A stretch of 64,000 bases of DNA from Alligator mississippiensis. Its lineage: Eukaryota > Chordata > Crocodylia > Alligatoridae. The notes under the pieces are model-generated. The model was given only the letters and a program-made list of their open reading frames with translations. It ran no database searches and had not been told where the DNA came from. Of this stretch, positions 63,601-64,000 are shown piece by piece. The DNA lies in NCBI RefSeq assembly GCF_030867095.1, contig NC_081827.1:209803310-209867309 (forward strand). Direction: 5' to 3'. The position numbers and the translations under genes are program-made. Every line of letters starts with the position of its first letter. Positions within the stretch are counted from its first letter, which is position 1.

Positions 63601-63814
63601 TAATAATATATCAAGTTTTGTATTAAGAGATGAGATAATCATCAACTTCTATATATTTGTATCCTTTTAAAATATGTATTTCTCTTGTTCTTTTCTTAGG
63701 CCAGTACCAGGGCCTTTTCCTCTGTTGTTACATCTTCCTAATGGACAAACCATGCCTGTTGCTATTCCTGCCTCAATCACGAATTCTAACGTTCATGTCC
63801 CTGCTGCAGTTCCA
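38657..63814 (+). CDS. ATF2: ATF2, cyclic AMP-dependent transcription factor (5' half, partial)
   Basis: bZIP transcription factor that binds CRE/AP-1 sites as a homodimer or with JUN, and is activated by JNK and p38. Coding exons in the window: 38657-38704, 42345-42441, 47101-47219, 50905-51033, 63146-63324 and 63700-63814. All phases agree, giving 229 residues of an expected 487 or so. They encode the N-terminal C2H2 zinc finger, the TPTP phosphosite region and the Ser/Thr/Pro-rich transactivation part up to NSNVHVPAAVP. The basic region and leucine zipper lie beyond the right edge. The start is at MSDDKPF, because an in-frame TAA (38636-38638) sits 18 bp upstream in the same exon. The frame is intact throughout. 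Introns are large and full of transposons. Confidence 0.95.
38705..40084 (+). other. ATF2 intron sequence
   Basis: AT-rich. No recognised repeat or RNA. Confidence 0.5.
40085..41100 (+). repeat. Unclassified interspersed repeat, possibly LTR-like
   Basis: Matches the 13.6-15.1 kb repeat on the opposite strand over about 40535-40935 (CTGTAACTCAGA, AACAGAAGTTCACTATTGGT, GAGCCTGCAGC, GGCTGGGAGGCAG) and 41033-41090 (AATAAACTGCTTTCTGTGGC, TTTGTCACTTCTGT). AATAAA about 65 bp before a possible ...TTACA end would suit an LTR, but no paired copy or coding region is visible. The left boundary is uncertain. Confidence 0.45.
40941..40967. repeat. Perfect 12-bp inverted repeat, 3-nt loop
   Basis: CTGATCTCTCAT, GCA, ATGAGAGATCAG: an exact snapback between the two conserved blocks of the repeat around it. 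It is absent from the 13.6-15.1 kb relative as far as I can see. Confidence 0.9.
41340..41800. repeat. Degenerate short-period CAGGA/CCAGAAG repeat region
   Basis: Repeated GTCAGGATCCAGAAGCAGG-like and CAGGAATCAGGAAACT-like motifs over 41350-41610, followed by AGCTGG/AGCTAG runs to 41760. It may be part of an old transposable element. The family is not recognised. Confidence 0.35.
42345..42441 (+). CDS. ATF2: ATF2 exon: second half of zinc finger
   Basis: RFTNEDHLAVHKHKHEMTLK supplies zinc ligands H27 and H31, then KFGPARNDSVIVA. It is 97 nt, in phase 0 and out phase 1, after TTTTGCCACAG. The finger (C-x4-C-x12-H-x3-H) is the docking and transactivation module bound by JNK/p38. Confidence 0.95.
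42945..43060 (-). mobile_element. Short CR1 3'-tail remnant
   Basis: GGAATCAGAAGGTTCGAAGG, GACCTCAAGGGCCATTTGTC and a following CCCCACCCCC agree with a decayed CR1 3' end on the minus strand. Confidence 0.55.
43636..44340. mobile_element. GC-rich non-autonomous hAT, copy A
   Basis: Termini TAGAGGTGCACCGATA and (right, reverse complement) TAGGGGTGTACCGATAAA. The flanking octamers AAATGCTG (43628-43635) and TAATGCTG (44341-44348) match 7 of 8. Beyond the tips, long subterminal inverted repeats pair: GCAGCCTGGCAGCTTGG...GTAAGTCTGTGG at 43794-43840 with CCACAGACTTA...CCAAGCTGCCAGGCTGC near 44204-44250. The centre is GC-rich and non-coding. It is 705 bp and can fold into a long hairpin. Confidence 0.85.
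44349..44934 (+). other. ATF2 intron sequence
   Basis: No repeat I can name. The stretch 44770-44850 is unusually regular (repeated ACCATAAAT/ATTTATGGT in inverted orientation) and may be a small element. Confidence 0.35.
44935..45600. repeat. Alternating inverted-repeat block
   Basis: A CTTTCAAG...CAGG-type unit occurs four times in alternating orientation: plus at 45032 and 45209, minus at about 45105-45135 and 45332-45352 (TGCTTGAAAGGCA, CCCTTGAAAGGAGT). The shared GTGTCCCAGA blocks at 45058 and 45238 give a period of about 180 bp. Further snapbacks lie at 45430-45472 (AGCCCTGGA/TCCAGGGCT) and 45507-45535 (TCCTGCCATG/CATGGCAGGA). It is probably a compound palindromic DNA element. The ends are not found. 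Confidence 0.5.
45751..45914. mobile_element. Short hAT MITE
   Basis: CAGTGG...CCACTG ends, the right one reading GGTTGAAAACCACTG. The flanking octamers CTATAAAG (45743-45750) and CTATAAGG (45915-45922) match 7 of 8. It is 164 bp, with repeated GGGGTCCACA. Confidence 0.85.
45923..47100 (+). other. ATF2 intron sequence
   Basis: AT-rich with A and T runs. No gene or repeat recognised until the acceptor at 47099-47100. Confidence 0.5.
47101..47219 (+). CDS. ATF2: ATF2 exon: TPTP activation region
   Basis: DQTPTPTRFLKNCEEVGLFN, then ELASPFENEFKKASEDDIKK. Thr51 and Thr53 in this numbering correspond to human T69/T71, the JNK/p38 sites. The acceptor is TTTTTCATTTCAG and the donor AAA|GTATGT. Confidence 0.96.
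47220..47717 (+). other. ATF2 intron sequence
   Basis: The exon frame stays open after the donor until 47426, but the GT donor and protein conservation show this is intron. AAGATCCTAAAAAGATCCTG at 47572-47591 is a short tandem duplication. Confidence 0.5.
47718..48416. mobile_element. GC-rich non-autonomous hAT, copy B
   Basis: Ends TAGGGGTGCACAGATAGA and (right, reverse complement) TAGAGGTGCACTGATCTA. The flanks ATTTCGAT and ATTGCAAT match 6 of 8. The inner segment has GGAGAGCAGCC...GTAAGTCTGTGG near 47839 and the CCCCCAGATTTGTGC block near 48031, as in copies A and C. It is 699 bp and non-coding. Confidence 0.8.
48439..48877. mobile_element. Non-autonomous hAT of another subfamily
   Basis: CAGAGGTGCTCAATCTCTTG at the left, and GGGGTTAAGCACTCTTG at the right, which is inverted CAAGAGTGCTTAACCCC. 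It is flanked by TTTAAAT on both sides (48432-48438 and 48878-48884). The interior holds GCTCAGCTCCATGCC-like short repeats. It lies 22 bp after copy B. Confidence 0.75.
48928..49950. mobile_element. GC-rich non-autonomous hAT, copy C (longest)
   Basis: Left end TACAGGTGCGCCAATACG, right end ATCAGTGAACCCCTA. The flanking octamers AAACACTA (48920-48927) and ACACACTA (49951-49958) match 7 of 8. Subterminal inverted arms pair GAGAGCTGCATGCAGCTAGG...AAGTCTGTTGTGG (49075-49107) with CCACAACAGACTTACCAGCTGGATGCAGCTC-type sequence (about 49809-49845, interrupted). It is 1023 bp. The overlapping GC-rich frames are not genes. Confidence 0.85.
49959..50904 (+). other. ATF2 intron sequence
   Basis: Unique-looking intron with nothing recognised. 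The acceptor is ACTCTTTTAG at 50895-50904. Confidence 0.5.
50905..51033 (+). CDS. ATF2: ATF2 exon: LSPLATP segment
   Basis: MPLDLSPLATPIIRNKIEEP, then SVVETTHQDSPLPHPESTTS and DEK. It is 129 nt, phase 0 at both ends, so skipping would keep the frame. IIRNKIEEP has Asn where mammals have Ser, as in other sauropsids. Confidence 0.96.
51034..51641 (+). other. ATF2 intron sequence
   Basis: AT-rich. No feature recognised. Confidence 0.45.
51642..51687. repeat. (TA)23 microsatellite
   Basis: An uninterrupted alternating TA run of 46 bp. Likely polymorphic. Confidence 0.97.
51828..52935 (-). mobile_element. GC-rich insert, likely distant relative of the GC-rich hATs
   Basis: A GC-rich island bounded by GGAAAATCTGAGTCTCCCTG (51829) and GGAAAATCTGGATCCCTG (52920), a near-direct repeat. 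On the minus strand a GGTAAGTCTATAGG...GGGGAGG block (about 52685-52650) resembles the subterminal block of the GC-rich hAT copies. The part at about 52800-52910 matches 10.38-10.50 kb. The interior repeats CAC(C)CCTGACCCACAG-like units (51955-52080). No transposase is visible and the family is not settled. Confidence 0.4.
52513..52562. repeat. CA/CG-rich alternating tract
   Basis: Imperfect alternating purine-pyrimidine sequence (GCGCGCACACG, CACACGCGCACACGCACAC) that could adopt Z-DNA. A simple repeat. Confidence 0.8.
52936..53331 (+). other. ATF2 intron sequence
   Basis: Nothing recognised. Confidence 0.4.
53332..54151. mobile_element. Non-autonomous DNA transposon with GACACA ends
   Basis: The left end GACACATGTAACAATTGAAC and right end (reverse complement) GACACAAGTAACACTTAGAA form about 26-bp imperfect terminal repeats. 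The flank is TA on the left and CA on the right. Subterminal copies of an AAC(C/T)GTT-like motif (GAACCGTTTCAG, TTGAACTGATTTAA, TTTAAACTGTTC) lie near the right end. It is 820 bp, and the centre is G-rich and non-coding. The superfamily is unknown. Confidence 0.65.
54697..54930. mobile_element. hAT-like MITE fragment
   Basis: GGGGCTGGCCAACTTGTAGC resembles the common hAT terminus CAGGGGTGGCCAA..., and a degraded GGGTTGCAGAGGGGTGG marks the other side. No target duplication is seen. Confidence 0.4.
54931..57667 (+). other. ATF2 intron sequence
   Basis: AT-rich. An (AAAC)n-like AAACAAACAAACAAAC run lies near 55087. No gene, RNA or repeat that I can support. Confidence 0.5.
57668..60015. mobile_element. 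Large non-autonomous DNA transposon with alternating inverted core
   Basis: GGGACAG (57668) and CTGTCCC (ending 60015) are each flanked by TA (57666-57667 and 60016-60017), or CTAG on both sides. The subterminal region repeats an AAACYGGTTT motif (AAACTGGTTTAAACC, AAACCAGTTTC, AAACCTGGTTG, GGTTTAAGTTAAACC). From about 57890 to 59880 the core is GC-rich, with a unit containing CCAGAGGC..GCTGGCAGGGCCTC and a GTGAGCCTCTT/AAGAGGCTCAC unit in both orientations (see 58560, 58750, 58850, 59050, 59170, 59450). No transposase frame is recognised. Confidence 0.6.
60016..60399 (+). other. ATF2 intron sequence
   Basis: Nothing recognised. Confidence 0.4.
60400..61990 (-). mobile_element. CR1 LINE with reverse transcriptase remains, 5'-truncated
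   Basis: Minus-strand frames: 61929-61351 holds VLRELAEVITGPLAQLYKHS, PIFKKGRREDMGNYRPISLT and FLEFRKAFGTVSHPILIKKL. 61347-61039 holds ISNLDERVKSTLFKFADDTK. 61148-60492 holds the C-terminal part (LGSKNQQHTHRLGNSILEST, LFSLHKRRLRGGLVAVYKL) to the 3' end at about 60400. The first catalytic Asp is Glu (FLEFRKAF), and frameshifts separate the three frames, so it is inactive. Similar to the 857-3205 copy but another subfamily. Confidence 0.9.
61991..63145 (+). other. ATF2 intron sequence with a GC-rich insert
   Basis: Mostly AT-rich. At about 62615-62895 there is a GC-rich block ending in GTTTCCCTGAAATCCGCAG that looks like part of a DNA transposon, but no ends or target duplication are clear. 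Two near-copies of CTCA(C)TGAATCTCA(T/A)GAGA(G)-TTTTTCA lie at about 62090-62190. An AGT trinucleotide run is at 62918-62930. Confidence 0.4.
63146..63324 (+). CDS. ATF2: ATF2 exon: Ser/Thr/Gln-rich transactivation segment
   Basis: EVPLQQTAQPTSTIVRPASL, QVPNVLLASSDSSVIIQQAI, PSPTSSTVITQAPSSNRPI. It is 179 nt, ending in phase 2 at AATAGT|GTAAGT. The acceptor is TTTTGCCTAG. Confidence 0.95.
63700..63814 (+). CDS. ATF2: ATF2 exon: proline-rich segment
   Basis: VPVPGPFPLLLHLPNGQTMP, then VAIPASITNSNVHVPAAVP. It is 115 nt, ending in phase 0 at TTCCA|GTAAGC. The remaining exons lie to the right of the window. Confidence 0.95.
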
Positions 63815-64000
63815 GTAAGCTTACACATGACACATTTTACTTACTTATTTTGGAAAACACAGGTTTCTTCTTTTACTATAATTACAGAAATGTCAGGAAG
63901 ATTTTTTGACTTCATTTGATTATATGATGGAGATTTTTGTAATTATTATACTACTTTTTGGTTTATTACTAATTTAGAATGATAAAGATTTTAGTTACTG

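Overview
The window is a piece of vertebrate nuclear chromosome. Two neighbouring host genes can be read, both on the plus strand. ATP5MC3 (c-subunit of mitochondrial ATP synthase; 5 exons, complete, about 15.96-20.01 kb) is followed by the 5' half of ATF2 (bZIP/CREB-family transcription factor; promoter near 24.0 kb, six coding exons from 38.66 to 63.81 kb, gene running off the right edge). The same head-to-tail order is known in mammals. The ATF2 residues (for example IIRNKIEEP) and the short 487-aa-type start (MSDDKPF) look sauropsid. CR1 LINEs of several subfamilies together with many hAT-type DNA transposons suggest a crocodilian, or less likely a turtle. The species call is inference.

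Layout. 0-5 kb: remains of a Ty3/gypsy-type LTR retrotransposon, split by a 2.3 kb CR1. Integrase sequence lies upstream of reverse transcriptase/RNase H on the same strand. 5-7.5 kb: a CR1 3' end, a long-inverted-repeat element, and a LINE ORF1 (SGNH esterase) relic. 7.5-11 kb: mostly unrecognised. 11-15.4 kb: a GC-rich hAT relative, CR1 tails, a hAT with a perfect 8-bp target duplication, an unclassified repeat split by a CR1, and a fold-back element just before the ATP5MC3 CpG island. 16-20 kb: ATP5MC3. 20-24 kb: intergenic. 24-64 kb: ATF2, whose large introns carry most of the repeats.

Main repeat structure in ATF2. Three copies of one GC-rich non-autonomous hAT family (43.6, 47.7 and 48.9 kb) have TAGRGGTG-type ends and near-matching 8-bp flanks. 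Ordinary small hATs lie at 25.1, 32.7, 45.8 and 48.4 kb. Two larger elements (53.3-54.2 and 57.7-60.0 kb) share terminal and subterminal motifs, and the second has a 2 kb core of alternating inverted GC-rich units. A reverse-transcriptase-bearing CR1 lies at 60.4-62.0 kb.

I see no CRISPR, operon, phage or toxin system. The items most worth a second look are the pol domain order of the gypsy fossil, the 94-bp duplication inside a CR1, the loss of the mammalian ATF2 N-terminal extension, the clustered hAT insertions, the 19-bp perfect palindrome, and the alternating inverted-repeat element at 57.7-60.0 kb.
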